Assembly: GCA_028015205.1 (NCBI GenBank)
Contig: CM051517.1
Location: forward strand, 43,287,135-43,351,134
Direction: 5' to 3'
DNA: 64,000 nucleotides
DNA from: Mytilisepta virgata
Taxonomy: Eukaryota; Mollusca; Bivalvia; Mytilida; Mytilidae
Shown: positions 49,801-58,433 of the stretch, piece by piece
How the letters are laid out: each line of letters opens with the position of its first letter
How positions within the stretch are numbered: the first letter of the stretch is position 1
Made by a program: the position numbers and the translations under genes
The notes under the pieces: generated by a model
What the model was told of the DNA's origin: nothing
Database searches by the model: none
What the model saw: only the letters and a program-made list of their open reading frames with translations

Positions 49801-52054
49801 TGTTACAATTAATTTGAACTGGAACTTGACGAAAAGCTTTCATTAAATACACATTTCATAATGCATTACCTTTTTCCTTCAGAATAAATATGAAAATGAA
49901 ATTGTAGATGTAAACATTTCCTTAGAGACGGATGAATTTTTCAAAAGATGCCGTGAGTAAGGTAGAGCATATTTTTGGAAAATAATTGTTCCAATTGTTT
50001 CATTGTCGTCATGGACAGGGCAAGCGAGGATTAATTTCACAAATATATCCAATAATCAGACGATAAAAGCATTTTTAGTGTGTGGCTGCGTGTGCTGTCC
50101 ACGTTTATAAAGATGTCCGAGATAAATTTCGTCATTAATTCTAAAGATGACCATTTGTTAAAAATATTTTTATCTAGGGAATTGTATGGTAGAGATATAT
50201 TTAGACAGGTCACATGACAAATAATGTTAAAATAGATAATGGTTGGTATTATCACTTTGTGCAAGGTAAACATCCGAGCAATCCAAAAAACAACTAAGTT
50301 AGGAATTTCTCTGAACTTTACCTTACTTCTTCATAATCTTCAAAGTTCATAACCTTTACAGTTAGGAGAAATTGCGTTATTGTAGAAAAACAATCCTGAA
50401 TACATGAAGCGGAAACATCCCACTCGAAGGAGAATGTTTTTAATTTGTTTTATTCTTCTTCTGTAATTTCAAACAAAAATACATTTAAAATATGTGCATA
50501 CTTGTTTATTTAAATCAATGTGTTAAAATAATGCATTCGAGAAGCTTCTAAGGGATATGTTGGGAGAATTCATATCGGATAAGTGCATACAAATTCCATT
50601 TGCACATAAACAAAACTGCAGTTTAAATTTATAAATGCAGATTGTCAAATCCGATAATAACCTTTATAATCTGAACCATACATCGTTTATTTTGAACCAC
50701 GCGTTGTGCCGCCTATTCGGCTAATTCCTAAATTTAGTATTATAGATTTCAGATTCTGTCAGAACATAATATGAGAACCGACATGTTCTACATCTTGACA
50801 AACAATTTCAGAACAAACGATTTTGGATATTTAAGTCACAAAAAAAAATTGATAGAAATGTTCCATATGTTGATGCTTTAGATATCTAGTGTTGTCATTT
50901 GCTTTGATAATGATGGAAAATATTACTAAAAAATCTGATGACATTACATATATGTTGGTCTGTCAATAAAATCAATATTTTTTTTCTTTTATTTTAACTT
51001 AAAAATCATTGTGAAGTAAATATAACCTATCCAAAATCTCCTTTTCCTAAATATATTTCATCCACAAATTTTCAGATCTGTGGATTTAATTTTATGTTAA
51101 AATTTTCTTAACATTCACTTAAATGTGACAGAAATGTATTTTACCCTTTACTTTCAGTTGCCTCTTGTTGGTAAATCACTGTATTTTGTGCTCATTTTTT
51201 CTAAAGATTTATTCAGGCTTACATATATGAAGGAGATCATACACCTAAAAGATTTTTAGAATTGTTGCCACATATAGATGATGAAAACAGCATTTATAAA
51301 TGATTTTACTTTCAAAAACTTTCATGGATTTGAGGAAGTCCTGTCGAGTAACATATGCAATTACATGAGTTATCTTCCCTTTTTGACAGTTTTTTTTTTG
51401 GTTTGGTACAATCTATTTATAAGAATAGTTGTAATTTTTGTGTATAGTTACATTTTCTTTATTAAATGCAAGTAAATCTTCAAATGTATGTATTTTTTTC
51501 AGGCCATATATCATATCTACATATAGCATGACTTTTCAGAATTAAACACTTACCAAAAAGCTATATATGATAATTTTACTTTAATACAATAAATATTAAA
51601 TTAAAATTTTAGGAATATTAAAAAACTGTCCTGAAAAAGTATATTTTTATAACAAATTTAACATTCAGAAAATAATTTTATTTTTTTAATTCACTTTATT
51701 GTACTCTGTCTGTATATATGTTACAAACGATGTGATTTATAATATCACTAATTAAATTTATATTTATATAAATCCTTTGATAGGGCAAGTTAGGCTAAGG
51801 AATTGAAAAGTAACAATATTTTAATTTATTAACATGTAAATTAAGTCTTAATCAAATAAATTCATTAAAAATAATACAAAATTACTTCACAGAATATCTT
51901 AATCAATATTTATAACTAAATTCATTTTTTATTTTATATACTCACTGCTGGAATCCCAAACATTTTCAGCAAGCTGACTGCTTTTCCAGTATGCCAAAAA
52001 ACAAACTGTCATAGCAATAAGGGCACATTTCAAAACAGACGAGGTCCTCCCCAT
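19896..52054 (-). CDS. SLC24A5: K+-dependent Na+/Ca2+ exchanger, SLC24A5/NCKX5-like (complete, 11 coding exons)
   Basis: NCKX proteins move Ca2+ and K+ against Na+ across a membrane; vertebrate NCKX5 acts in melanosome/trans-Golgi membranes. Coding exons, 5' to 3': 51946-52054, 43763-43960, 36767-36867, 31435-31521, 28297-28397, 25804-26039, 25451-25516, 24595-24813, 23688-23789, 22491-22619, 19896-20095. All have AG/GT borders and matching phases, giving 1548 nt (515 aa). The start gives a short hydrophobic N-terminus. Exon 2 has NCTPRAI and [10 protein letters not shown]. Alpha-1 spans exons 3-4 ([14 protein letters not shown] with E124, GSAVYN). VYWYEA and [12 protein letters not shown] favour NCKX5 within the family. 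The cytosolic loop spans about residues 225-310. Exon 8 has [12 protein letters not shown]. Alpha-2 spans exons 9-10 (GVSLPD with D396, [10 protein letters not shown] with D423). The C-terminus has HINGWKL and EFNVFGYV. An array of exon-10 fragments lies upstream of exon 10. Confidence 0.92.
20193..22313. mobile_element. PIF/Harbinger-like DNA element with 3-bp TAA duplication
   Basis: The termini are inverted: AGGTGCATTTACACGATA at the left and, read in reverse complement, AGGTGCGTTTACACGATA at the right. TAA flanks both ends (20190-20192 and 22314-22316), a length and sequence used by PIF/Harbinger elements. Subterminal sequence is rich in TTTTCCATTCGATT and its complement at both ends. No intact transposase is present; open frames at 20761-20991 and 21139-21342 are short and unrecognised. 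It lies in the exchanger intron between exons 10 and 11. Confidence 0.72.
21755..21900 (+). repeat. Fragment of the GTGAGC-family repeat nested in the Harbinger-like element
   Basis: GGTCATGTGAACTATTGCC, CAGTTTGCGTCTGGCG and TTGGTAGAATGGTCCTTGG match the head of the elements at 5456 and 7606 with substitutions. Only the head portion is present. Confidence 0.6.
22569..23345 (-). repeat. Tandem array of ~12 degenerate fragments of SLC24A5-like exon 10
   Basis: The first unit (22569-22619) is the 5' part of functional exon 10. Continuing upstream on the minus strand are about 12 further units of mostly 61 bp, beginning near 22630, 22690, 22749, 22810, 22877, 22934, 22995, 23056, 23117, 23178, 23225 and 23286. 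On the minus strand a typical unit reads TTTTATAG, then GTTATGGTGATATGGCAGTA, then TCTGATGCTGTAGGCAGTAA and TGTATTTGATATG: the exon start with its intronic acceptor. Some units are truncated or carry small insertions. Translation in the gene frame gives [17 protein letters not shown] in the better copies, against [10 protein letters not shown] in the real exon. Confidence 0.93.
24170..24490. repeat. Diverged relatives of the 18600-19345 repeat
   Basis: Words such as GGTTAAAGTCTGGTGACAT, CAGACAGACATGTACACC and TAGTTACTGAGAA occur twice here and resemble the tandem unit at 18600-19345. It lies in the exchanger intron between exons 8 and 9. Confidence 0.45.
26040..28296. other. SLC24A5-like intron 5
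   Basis: AT-rich intron. The only repeat I recognise is the dispersed element at 26271-26515. The stretch at 27426-27450 has a short CAAA-type simple repeat. No other exon or RNA gene was seen. Confidence 0.5.
26271..26515. repeat. Dispersed ~245-bp repeat, copy 1
   Basis: AGGAGCATATGCATTTTCTA, AATGGGGGCAGCCATATTGT, AAGTAAAGTAAGGGAAATAA and CATTGGCCACGCCAACAGCA are shared in the same order with 63172-63412 at high identity. The boundaries are where similarity starts and stops. Its class is unknown; no terminal inverted repeat was found. Confidence 0.8.
28398..28834. other. SLC24A5-like intron 4, proximal part
   Basis: AT-rich intron sequence between exon 5 and the pogo-like MITE. No repeat or coding feature is recognised. 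Confidence 0.4.
28835..29577. mobile_element. Possible pogo/Tigger-type MITE remnant
   Basis: The left end CAGTCAAACCTTG follows a TA at 28833-28834. The right end read in reverse complement is CGGTCAAACCTCA, and GTTGAAGTC / GTTGAGTCGAA follow internally on both sides. The right flank lacks a TA, so this is an old or damaged insertion. It encloses a separate large inverted repeat at 29157-29304. Confidence 0.4.
29157..29304. repeat. Large imperfect inverted repeat (foldback), ~70-bp arms
   Basis: The left arm contains AAATAGTTCATGAAAC, CAGTATATGGACCGGTTGGT and AAAAATTATATTGG. The right arm is their reverse complement with few changes: CCATATAATTTTTG, ACCAACCGGTCCATATACTG, GTCATGAACTATTT. The centre is nearly continuous, so the transcript could form a long hairpin. 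A nearby half-site GGTCCATATTATG / CATATGGACCGGC at 29061-29086 is related. Confidence 0.85.
30055..30330. repeat. Direct duplication, two copies of ~155 bp
   Basis: GAAATCACAATATTTCAACA, TGAAGCTGCATACT, ATATCATACTAAGTTTACCC and CTGATGTAAATTTCACATT each occur twice in the same order. The second copy has a small deletion before the CTGATG word. It lies in SLC24A5-like intron 4. Confidence 0.75.
30440..31002 (+). repeat. Probable SINE/LINE-type retroposon with ATTGT tail
   Basis: The right end is CAATAAAGAATATTGTATTG continuing as a run of TATTG/ATTGT units, typical of a retroposed element tail. A weak tRNA-like B box (GAGTACAAATCC) lies near 30509-30520, about 70 bp from the apparent left end. 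No reverse transcriptase coding sequence is present. The left boundary is uncertain. Confidence 0.45.
31522..32473. other. SLC24A5-like intron 3, proximal part
   Basis: AT-rich intron between exon 4 and the inverted tandem-repeat element. The minus-strand frame at 31706-31891 has no recognisable domain. Nothing else was supported. Confidence 0.4.
32474..33815 (-). repeat. GTGAGCGATACAGG-family element, inverted copy (copy 4)
   Basis: This is the reverse orientation of the family seen at 5456-12315. It begins on the plus strand with GAGGCACTCAGGAGCCTGTA then TCGCTCACCTGG, and ends near CATGTGATGGCAATTGC and ACATGGCCCTTTGGG. Internal units contain GGCAGCCATCTTGGATGG, CATCAGATATA and GAAAGAGGACAACCTAA. 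It lies in exchanger intron 3. Open frames inside, such as 33693-33983, are repeat-derived. Confidence 0.78.
34180..34310. repeat. Repeat fragment with ACTAGAGGCATTGTGAGC head
   Basis: ACTAGAGGCATTGTGAGCAA then GCTCACAAAATGATACC resembles the terminal words of the GTGAGC repeat families in this window. Only a short piece is recognisable. Confidence 0.3.
34456..34660 (+). repeat. tRNA-derived SINE remnant
   Basis: A perfect RNA polymerase III B-box core GGTTCGAATC lies at 34507-34516. It is followed by a non-tRNA body including CAGTTTTCCTGCCAAATG and GGGTTCCTGCACCAGTAAAA. The A box and tail are not clear. It lies in SLC24A5-like intron 3. Confidence 0.45.
34860..36766. other. SLC24A5-like intron 3, distal part
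   Basis: Very AT-rich sequence without recognised repeats or coding exons up to exon 3 at 36767. Confidence 0.45.
37841..38112. repeat. Cluster of C-homopolymer tracts
   Basis: Several C runs lie close together (about 37842-37858, 37925-37931, 38070-38082, 38098-38111), mostly next to A runs. On the minus strand, which is the sense strand of the surrounding exchanger intron, they are G tracts able to form quadruplexes. Confidence 0.85.
38540..39070. repeat. Tandem repeat, ~300-bp unit
   Basis: The segment with TTTGGACCAACTTGAAAACT, GGGCCCATAATAAAAAAACT, AGATTCAGCATATCAAAGAA and TTTAATTTTGGACCCTTTGG occurs nearly identically from about 38540 and again from about 38806. The central unit alternates between 'GGGCCCATAAT' and 'GGGACCAAAAATTAAG' forms, so each ~300-bp unit is itself a doubled ~130-150-bp unit. 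Confidence 0.8.
39500..41053. other. SLC24A5-like intron 2 with degenerate repeat pieces
   Basis: Fragments at about 39530-39660 and 40860-41000 (GAAAATTGGAACCCTGAAT, ACTTATTGCACATCTACACA, GAACAATATTATACACAAAT) are diverged relatives of the 41940-42870 array. The rest shows no coding sequence. Confidence 0.45.
41054..41913. mobile_element. Non-autonomous element with TGTGTCGCCTG termini and five ~170-bp tandem units
   Basis: The left terminus TGTGTCGCCTGTGGACG is matched by the right terminus, read in reverse complement, TGTGTCGCCTGCGGAACG. The interior is about five copies of a ~170-bp unit with GTCAATTTTTACAAAAAA, TTAAAATTTTCTAAAAAT, GCATTAAGGTTAATGCACAG, AGAAAGTTTCATCAAATTCC and GTAGTTGAGGATAGAAGTTT. 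The GCATTAAGGTTAATGC core is itself palindromic. No coding sequence is present. Confidence 0.8.
42382..42547. repeat. Foldback element with CTAATGCAAC termini
   Basis: CTAATGCAAC at the left end and GTTGCATTAG at the right end are exact inverse matches. Next to them CATAACATATAACG and CGTTTAACGGAG are loosely related. The GC-rich interior (GTTGCGCAAACGCATTTGACG) differs from the surrounding array. It directly abuts the foldback at 42549-42716. Confidence 0.6.
42549..42716. repeat. 168-bp foldback with ~75-bp inverted arms
   Basis: The left arm runs GGGGATAACTGTATTGTATT, TTATCAGTTG, TAAACCG, GGTTTTACC, CGCAAAT, GTTTACCTGG. The right arm is its reverse complement, CCAGGTAAAC, ATTTGCG, GGTAAAACC, CGGTTTA, CAACTGATAA, AATACAATACAGTTATCCCC, with few mismatches. 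The loop is about 14 bases. A diverged single arm (GGGAGATAACAGTATTGTAT) occurs near 46156. Confidence 0.9.
43961..47430. other. SLC24A5-like intron 1, 3' portion
   Basis: AT-rich. Contains a small palindromic patch at 44790-44813 (ATATTCACC ... GGTGAATAT) and, near 46151-46215, a single diverged arm of the 42549 foldback. Short open frames (45744-45929, 46264-46449, 46707-46892) have no motif support. Confidence 0.4.
47438..47778 (-). pseudogene. Unrecognised 112-codon open frame behind a splice acceptor; possible exon fragment
   Basis: On the minus strand a polypyrimidine stretch TTTTTTAG is followed directly by an open frame of about 113 codons ending in a stop at 47438-47440. There is no ATG at the beginning; the frame begins TTG CAT GTG. 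The product is mixed, with a hydrophobic [16 protein letters not shown] segment and a charged helical C-terminus ([20 protein letters not shown]). It could be the last exon of a nested gene, a captured exon or chance: one or two frames this long are expected by chance in a window of this size and AT content. I do not recognise the family. Confidence 0.3.
47838..48036. repeat. 27-bp minisatellite, about seven units
   Basis: The unit GGGGACTTACAGGGGAGAT plus ATACCACT recurs seven times with point changes. Because 27 is a multiple of three, several frames stay open on both strands, giving repetitive peptides such as GDIPLGTYR. These are products of the repeat, not genes. It lies in SLC24A5-like intron 1, next to a foldback. 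Confidence 0.92.
48119..48333. repeat. 215-bp foldback with ~80-bp inverted arms
   Basis: The left arm has ATGAGGTGCGGAATTAG, ATTATTATTTAAGGAGGTCC, TTAAATATTT and CACAATTCGATTTCAGGA. The right arm is the reverse complement: TCCTGAAATCGAATTGTG, AAATATTTGAGG, ACCTCCTTAAATAATAAT, CTAATTCCATGCCTCAT. A third partial arm (CCTCCACAATTTGATTTCAT) lies in the loop. Confidence 0.9.
48340..49017. other. SLC24A5-like intron 1, AT-rich stretch
   Basis: No coding region or repeat was recognised between the foldback and the open frame at 49018. Confidence 0.4.
49018..49392 (+). other. Unrecognised 124-codon frame with one membrane segment, truncated by a Helitron
   Basis: The frame ends just inside the Helitron terminus at 49382, so its last codons and stop are Helitron sequence. 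It begins with a non-ATG codon; the first internal ATG is near 49048. Toward its end it has a strongly hydrophobic segment ([20 protein letters not shown]) after a hydrophilic, Ser/His-rich stretch. It runs antisense to the exchanger gene. It might be a decayed gene fragment interrupted by the Helitron, but a frame of this length is close to chance expectation here and I recognise no family. Confidence 0.25.
49382..50746 (-). mobile_element. Non-autonomous Helitron (copy B, 1365 bp)
   Basis: This is the same family and orientation as 10138-12197. The minus-strand 5' end is TCTATAATACTAAATTT preceded by A, and the 3' end is a GC hairpin (49393-49408) plus CTAG followed by T. It lacks about 712 bp present in copy A (10286-10997), with TGTCA at both edges of the missing block. 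It carries about 40 bp near 50230-50268 that copy A lacks. No helicase coding region is present. Confidence 0.88.
50750..51945. other. SLC24A5-like intron 1, 5' portion
   Basis: AT-rich intron between the Helitron and exon 1. No repeat or coding feature was supported. The frame at 51278-51475 is hydrophobic because of poly-T sequence. Confidence 0.4.
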
Positions 52055-52548
52055 ATTAAGACTTGGGTCGAAAAAGCTATTGCTTTAAATTTCTTGCAAC
52101 CAACTTATCATATTTCTGTCTCATTTCCAGGTATGCAGTTATTGTCACATTGACAGAAATTGACATGTGTGTTTGTTAAATCCATATTAGGGAAAGTCCA
52201 TTTGATTATAAAGGGTGGAAGGCACATGTGTATACTGCATCTTCAGGAGTTAAGCACTACTGTTATTTGGTATGATTTTCTGTTGTGTTTATAAGTCAAC
52301 AAATAGTTAATTCCTTAAACAGTTTGTGTATTTGATAAGCAAACAAGCATAGCAATACTCAAAGTAAAAGTGAAAGTATCATTTGGAACATTCCAATCAT
52401 TTGAATATTCCCCAGTTCTTTCCCTTTACTTTGACAACGACCGGAACGTCAGCTTATCACGTGACTTATGACGTATACGTAAATAAACGAAACAGAGAAT
52501 CAAAACATCAACAATAGCAGCTGGTACTGCGTTGGAATTCGGATTATT
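52055..52548. promoter_or_regulatory. Bidirectional promoter region between SLC24A5-like and BNIP3-like genes
   Basis: The two start codons face away from each other with 494 bp between, so the region must contain both 5' UTRs and the core promoters. Near the BNIP3 side it holds the palindrome TCACGTGA (52457-52464), an E-box of the CLEAR/MITF-TFE type that also contains the ACGTG core of hypoxia elements, and TGACGTA (52469-52475), a CRE-like half site. ATTCCAATC near 52391 includes a CCAAT box. No TATA box is obvious. Both families have known links to such factors in vertebrates, but regulation here is inference. Confidence 0.6.
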
Positions 52549-55500
52549 ATGTCGTCAACGCAGAAAGTAGAAGGTATTTCTCATTAATCATTATGAGAAT
52601 TGTTCTGGTTTATGCCGTCTAATGAATTATTCAATCATATTTAAAATTGAATAATCAAGCAGGTGCCCGTAAGCTATTTTACCACTGGCATAATTTGGGC
52701 CTTTTCCTCATGGAGGCCATTTATAATAGTTTTCTTGGAATTCCAAATTAAACACCTTGTCTAGAGTTTCATTCATTATGGAGATATTTTTTTAATGGTA
52801 TGCCAATCATGGAAGTTGTTAATTTGACGAAGGTATCATAAAATTCTTCAGTATCTGTATAAAAGCTTACGTAATCCCATTTGATGGAATTGTTTGTATA
52901 CGCACGCCCACTCAATTATCTCAATTTTCAGCATGTTTTGGAAGTGGGCCCCACTTCACTTCTCTGGTCAAATGAGAATCCTTTACACAGGGGCTTTGTT
53001 GCATTTGTTCCCAAGTATAATAATATATTTATGTATAAGATGTACCCAGATATTAAAAATGTAACAATACGAGTTTTTCGAGACCAATCACTCTTTGCGA
53101 CGGAGGTACAGAATGACGTATCACATGATATTTTGTTAGGCATAGAAACAATAATTTTGTGAGAAAAACTGTAGCAGAATTGTGACAATTTCTGTCCCAG
53201 AGGGGCATATCATGCCATGAATACAGAAAGCTAAAACTCACCTGACTTGCATTATCCTTCAAATTTCCCTGCACTCTCATAACCTGGAAAGCGCCATTCT
53301 CATGCCTTACAAAACACTAAAGTCACGTGATTGGAATAATAATTTCTTCCCTGGATGCAGTAATTCCTGACTGTCGGAAATCAAGTATTGTATGATGTGC
53401 TCTGTCTTAGCCATACTATAATTGAATTAATAACTGTTGATCGAAATAGAACCAAATCATCTTACTTAACCTGACTCAAGGTTTTACTACCTTGATGTTA
53501 CATTTAATAGGCCATTATAATTATTAATGTATTAGAATTATTTTGAACACATTTTTGTTTTATTATCAAGTTCAAAATTTAATCATAGTAAACCCAAAAA
53601 TAGCTAGTGGGTGATATAGTTTCCTGTAATATGTTAAAATTGGTGTACATATACATAAATCTTGCTAGTTAAATTATGGATTTTAAGTTCAAGCAAAGAC
53701 TCAGATTAAAAATTTCATGAATTAAGATCTGAATTAGAGAAATCCAGTGTTACTCTTGTAACGGTGTAAGAACTTGTATATCCGTTATAAGAGTCATAAT
53801 TCAAAATGTAATGACCCAGACCAGGCTTCATAGAGAATTTTGTATTCTTGACATGTTTAACTTGTAATTGATTATTATTTCTATGTGCAATGTCCATTAA
53901 GTCCCAAAGAGCATAAATATCCTAATGAAATGTTGCCAATAATGCTTCAAGAAATACTGTTCAGTAGCTATAGAAAAATATAAAGTTTCATGTCACATGG
54001 TAGTAAACTTCGGAAATTAACATACATCATCACCCAAATCAATGAACAAAAATGGTCTGTACTTGTACTTGCAGATAGTTATACAAATTTTATACTTGTG
54101 TTTTGTTTTATCAATTATATATACATTAATCATTTGTTTGGGTTTAAAATTATAGTAATCTATTTGCAGATTCCTGGGTGGAATTAAGTGGTGGAGCTAC
54201 TCCAAGTGGAGGAGTTACACCACCTGTGGTAGGACAGTCAATATATAATGGTAATCTAGAAAAACTACTAATAGAAGCACAGAGAGAATCAAGGTCTTCC
54301 TCAAGACCTAACAGTAAAGAGTCTTCACCCAGGGGCAGGTATGTAACATGTTTGATTATACATGTATTTGGCAAGACATATTTCAGCAAACACATGACCA
54401 AGGGTTGGTGTTCGATTTTATCATGGTTTTATCTCACTGTCAGCATGATTTGCATTACCATGGTGCCCCTTAGCAGGAAAATTTACAATCTTCCTGAGTT
54501 AAGATTAATATCAAACACATCTTGCTCGAGTTTTGATTCAAACTCAGTCTAATGTCGACAGGCTTGCATAGTGGGATTTTATAATTCTGATGAACTACAC
54601 CTGCCTAGAACACTTAACCATCAAGGCCATGAAATTCAAATACCTTCTAGCAGAATGCAAAGTAATTTCCTTATGGATCTTTTAAACGATTGAAAAATAT
54701 AGAAGTGGTTTTATCTCCTCCTTGAAAACAATTGATATACAATGATGAAGATTAAATGCCTGATAACATTGCATAACCGACTTTGTATTGTTTTAGATAA
54801 GTCAGTGTAGATTAACAAAGGTCTGAACTTTTTTAATGAATTAAGTAAAGTTAATATTTCATTTTTGTCAGGTCTGGCACCATAACAGAAGAATAATTTC
54901 AAAGATTTTAAAGTACACGTAATAAATTTTCAGTTTGGTTTATAAAGTGGGCCATATGTTGTGGTGTATGCTTGATCTTACTTACATTTCTATACAATAT
55001 CAATGTAATACAATACTTAATAGTTTCTTAATTTGATGAACAATTATCTCTTAACACATCTGATATTTATTTTAAAGTGAATACATGTTTTTTTATTCAC
55101 TTTTGTTTTCAGTCCAAAAGGTCTCCATAGTCCCACCAACGAACTTTCAAATGGTGAATACACACAGGTTGGTACATTGTATATAAACATAAAAACAAAA
55201 TTATGAAATACAAACAGATAATAAAAGAATCAAAATTTTAAAAAGTATCATGATTCAATTCGCCATTGTAATCAGGATGGGTAAAAATCAAAGTATGTAT
55301 TGAATCTTGGTAAGTTAATTATATATATAACATTTTCAGATTTTTTAATTTATGAACTTCTTGAAGTGGTTTTCACATATTTATGGTAAACAGAGAAATA
55401 TAATGTCATAATCAGTTCTCTTGAAGATATAAAAACTACCTGCAAAATAAACATTCAGTAAATTTTCTTGCAAAAATAACATAAATAGGTAAATCAATTA

Positions 55501-56890
55501 TTGTTTTTTCTCAGGAAAACCAGGAACCTTTAACAGACTGGATATGGGATTGGTCTAGTCGACCAGAGGCAATTCCTCCAAGGTATGTCATTATATCTTT
55601 GATATAAAATGAAACATATCTTCTGTAATTTTTTTCAGTCTACTGGAAATAACTTCAGTCACATGCTACACTCTTAAAAATAACACTACATCCCCTTTAA
55701 AAAAAACAAAAACCTAACATCAAATATTCAATATATATTTCTAAAGATCCTAAATACATTCAATATTTAAATCCTTGAATTTCTGTCTTTATAAACACCA
55801 TTGCACAGAAAACAAATTTTGTATTGTTTTATTTTTATATTATTAATTTTATATTTTAAATTTTTAGTGATTTAGGTTCACGTTTCAAGCATCCAAGAAA
55901 ATCTGGGTTGAGAAGTTCACATGTGATAAGAAAAGAAGATGCTTATAGCCTGAAGTATTTCATCATATCAAATGCCTGTTCATTTGTATTAGGGATTGGT
56001 CTTGCCAGTCTTGGGTACATATTTATCTTATCTTAAATAAGTAACAAGATCATGCATACATATTCGTTCTTATACTAAAGAAATATATGATTGTTTATCT
56101 ATAATCTGTTTTGTAATGAATACATGTATTTCTTTTCATGTAGTAACAGATATCTGGAAAAAAATATATAGCTTACTGAATAAATCTTACTTAGTTAAAT
56201 TGTGCTTCTCAAACAGTATATATATAGAATCTATAACAGATTGTCCTTCAGGTTTGAGAGTTATGGAATTTCTCCACCCAAATAGTTAAACTTTTGTTTT
56301 TCAACACAATTTAACTGTTGATGGTGGAGAATTCTATAACTCAGAAGTAAATAGAAGGAGAATCTAATTCTCCTCTGATTTTCAACAAAAAGCTCAAGAA
56401 AATGCCATTGCTACACATTTTGCTTACATGAACCCCATTTCGGAACTTCTCTATCTTTCCAATAAACATAAAAAACCGGCAGGAATTCCCACACAGAAAT
56501 TTAATCACCGGGAAGTGGTTAAAAATATGCATTTTTTTCACACCGATTAAACACATCAAGAGTAGGAGAAAGTAGGAAACAGTTTGATAATAAATCTTCA
56601 TCTCGTGGATTATTAACCAGATTATGGTGGAAACCAAAAAAGTGATGAAGGAAAAGTATGTTGCTGTCAATCAGACAGCTACTGTAATACACATTTTTTA
56701 ATGAAACTCTGTAATATTGAGAAATACAGTTGATGAAAAATGTTGATTTCATGGATTTTTTATAGATATCGATAGTTTTAGTGATTTTCCACTCCATATA
56801 TGTGATAAATATATGTTACACAAATGTTTTTTTCTTTCCAGGTTTATCATATATGTGAAGAAATATTGTAGATGTAGTATAACCAATTAA
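52549..56890 (+). CDS. BNIP3: BNIP3-like mitophagy receptor (complete, 6 coding exons)
   Basis: BNIP3/NIX proteins are tail-anchored in the outer mitochondrial membrane, bind Atg8-family proteins and promote mitophagy. Coding exons: 52549-52573, 54170-54338, 55113-55167, 55515-55582, 55868-56014, 56842-56890 (TAA). Borders are AG/GT and phases match, giving 513 nt (170 aa; human BNIP3 is 194). SWVEL at residues 10-14 is the LC3-interacting motif. SIYNGNLEKLLIEAQRES at 32-49 and DWIWDWSSRPEAIPP at 91-105 match the most conserved BNIP3 blocks, followed by FKHP at 112-115. The transmembrane helix is about 136-160 (YFIISNACSFVLGIGLASLG) with a small-xxx-small pattern, then a short basic, Cys-containing tail (KKYCRC). 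The position of the vertebrate helix histidine is Phe145. The Ser/Pro-rich region at 49-72 is likely disordered. Confidence 0.93.
52574..54169. other. BNIP3-like intron 1
   Basis: AT-rich. A 93-codon frame at 52881-53162 overlaps an 86-codon frame on the other strand; neither has a recognisable motif. No repeat was identified. Confidence 0.4.
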
Positions 56891-58426
56891 AGGATATACC
56901 AGTAGACAGTCATCAAAGGCATTACTGGAACAAATATATATGCTTATTTATTTAGGATCTGAGGAGGAAAATTTATGTTGAGTATGGTCAAATTTTTATT
57001 TTGAATGTTTACACCCAAAGTCCTTCTCAGAATCTTTTTAATTAAGAAAATTTTGACAAAAATGTATATTTTAACATGTATAAAAAAATGAAAGATTTTT
57101 CTTTACAAAATTACATGTATATTTAAAGTCTTAATGAAATTCATGTATTTGTGTTTTTTTCTGTAATATTAGTCTTAATTGTTAAATGTAGATTAAGGTA
57201 CTCTATTACATGGTAAAATCTCCATGTATATTTCTTAATTAATGTTATAGACGTACGAATTAGTAATGGTAGTTAGAATATTTTTAATGGTATAAAAATC
57301 AGTTGTTTTTTTTTTGGAGGTAGTATATACTTATTTTATTTTATCAACACATATTAATATATGAATAGAAGACCTTCCTTAAATACAAACAATTAATGTA
57401 GAATACACTAATTTTCATATGTACCTGTTTATACATTTCTCTGAATCTAACATTTGGAATCCACTAAATGGTTTTCAGAAAGGAATCCACAAAATTTTAA
57501 CCCCACAAAAATTAGTGATTTTACAGTATTTATGAGTTTTAACCATTACCACTTATTCCAAGATAATTTCTGTCATCTTTCCGAGATCATGATGTTAGTA
57601 ACAGTTTTGACAAATAAAGGTGTATACATATATTCATCAAGGATTAGACAAAAACTAATTGATAAGGCTATTGTTGTTGCCTAAAGTTATCTGGTGGCAA
57701 GATTGAGAAATTTGTTAGAAATGGTCTCTGACTAGTCATCCATGAAATATTGTTTCTTTGTAACCATTACAATGGAAGGAGCACTATTTTATATGGTTAT
57801 TTGTATTTCAAATTAATGAAAAATACAACCATTTTTATATATATCTAGAAAAGTTACATGGTTATGAAATCAATCAGAAAATGTAATAGTAAATCGAACA
57901 TTTATTTTGTGTTGTTGAATTGTAAAATATAAATATCTGTACAAAGATGTTGTTTAAACAGTTGTCACAATTTGAAACGATTTAGACATTGTACTATGTA
58001 TTCTTTATCTGTAAAACTGTATTAATTTTAAATCTGAAAAATTGCAATAGTTTCTCATAAATCTTGTCATATTTTTTAAAATACTTTTGTTTTGTTACCT
58101 GTATATGTTTGAATTTCATACTGATAAAGCATCTGTAATTAAGCAGGAAAAAGTTAATCCTGTGTGTTGAGTAAAAAAATTTAAAAGCATGCATTCAGTA
58201 ATGATACTCAAAGGTACATAGCGAACACCTAATATTTTGCTTCTATTAGATGTTGGGAGAACTTAGGTTTTTAGCAAAGGGTTGAAAGAGTGGCAACAAA
58301 TTACAGAGAGTAAATCTAATCAGAGATCCTGATTAGATCAATGAATGTACTCAAGTGCTGAAAAATTTTCATTTATGAATATAAAAAGCAGGTGCAAAAA
58401 AATCTTTTTTATATTTGAATGTCATA
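56891..58426. other. BNIP3-like 3' UTR and downstream region
   Basis: A long AT-rich stretch after the stop codon with no further exon seen. The first canonical AATAAA I found is at 57613-57618; others follow further on. The true 3' end is not determined. Confidence 0.4.
57613..57618 (+). terminator. Candidate poly(A) signal of the BNIP3-like gene
   Basis: AATAAA about 720 bp after the stop codon. Chance occurrence is likely in such AT-rich DNA, so this is only one candidate. Confidence 0.25.
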
Positions 58427-58433
58427 TTGTAAT

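Noticed and set aside
52881..53162. 93-codon frame in BNIP3-like intron 1
   Set aside because: No family recognised, overlaps an equally long frame on the other strand, and the length is expected by chance in AT-rich DNA.
54360..54560. Possible SINE with GGTGTTCGATTTT box
   Set aside because: No A box, tail or second copy was seen; too weak to list.
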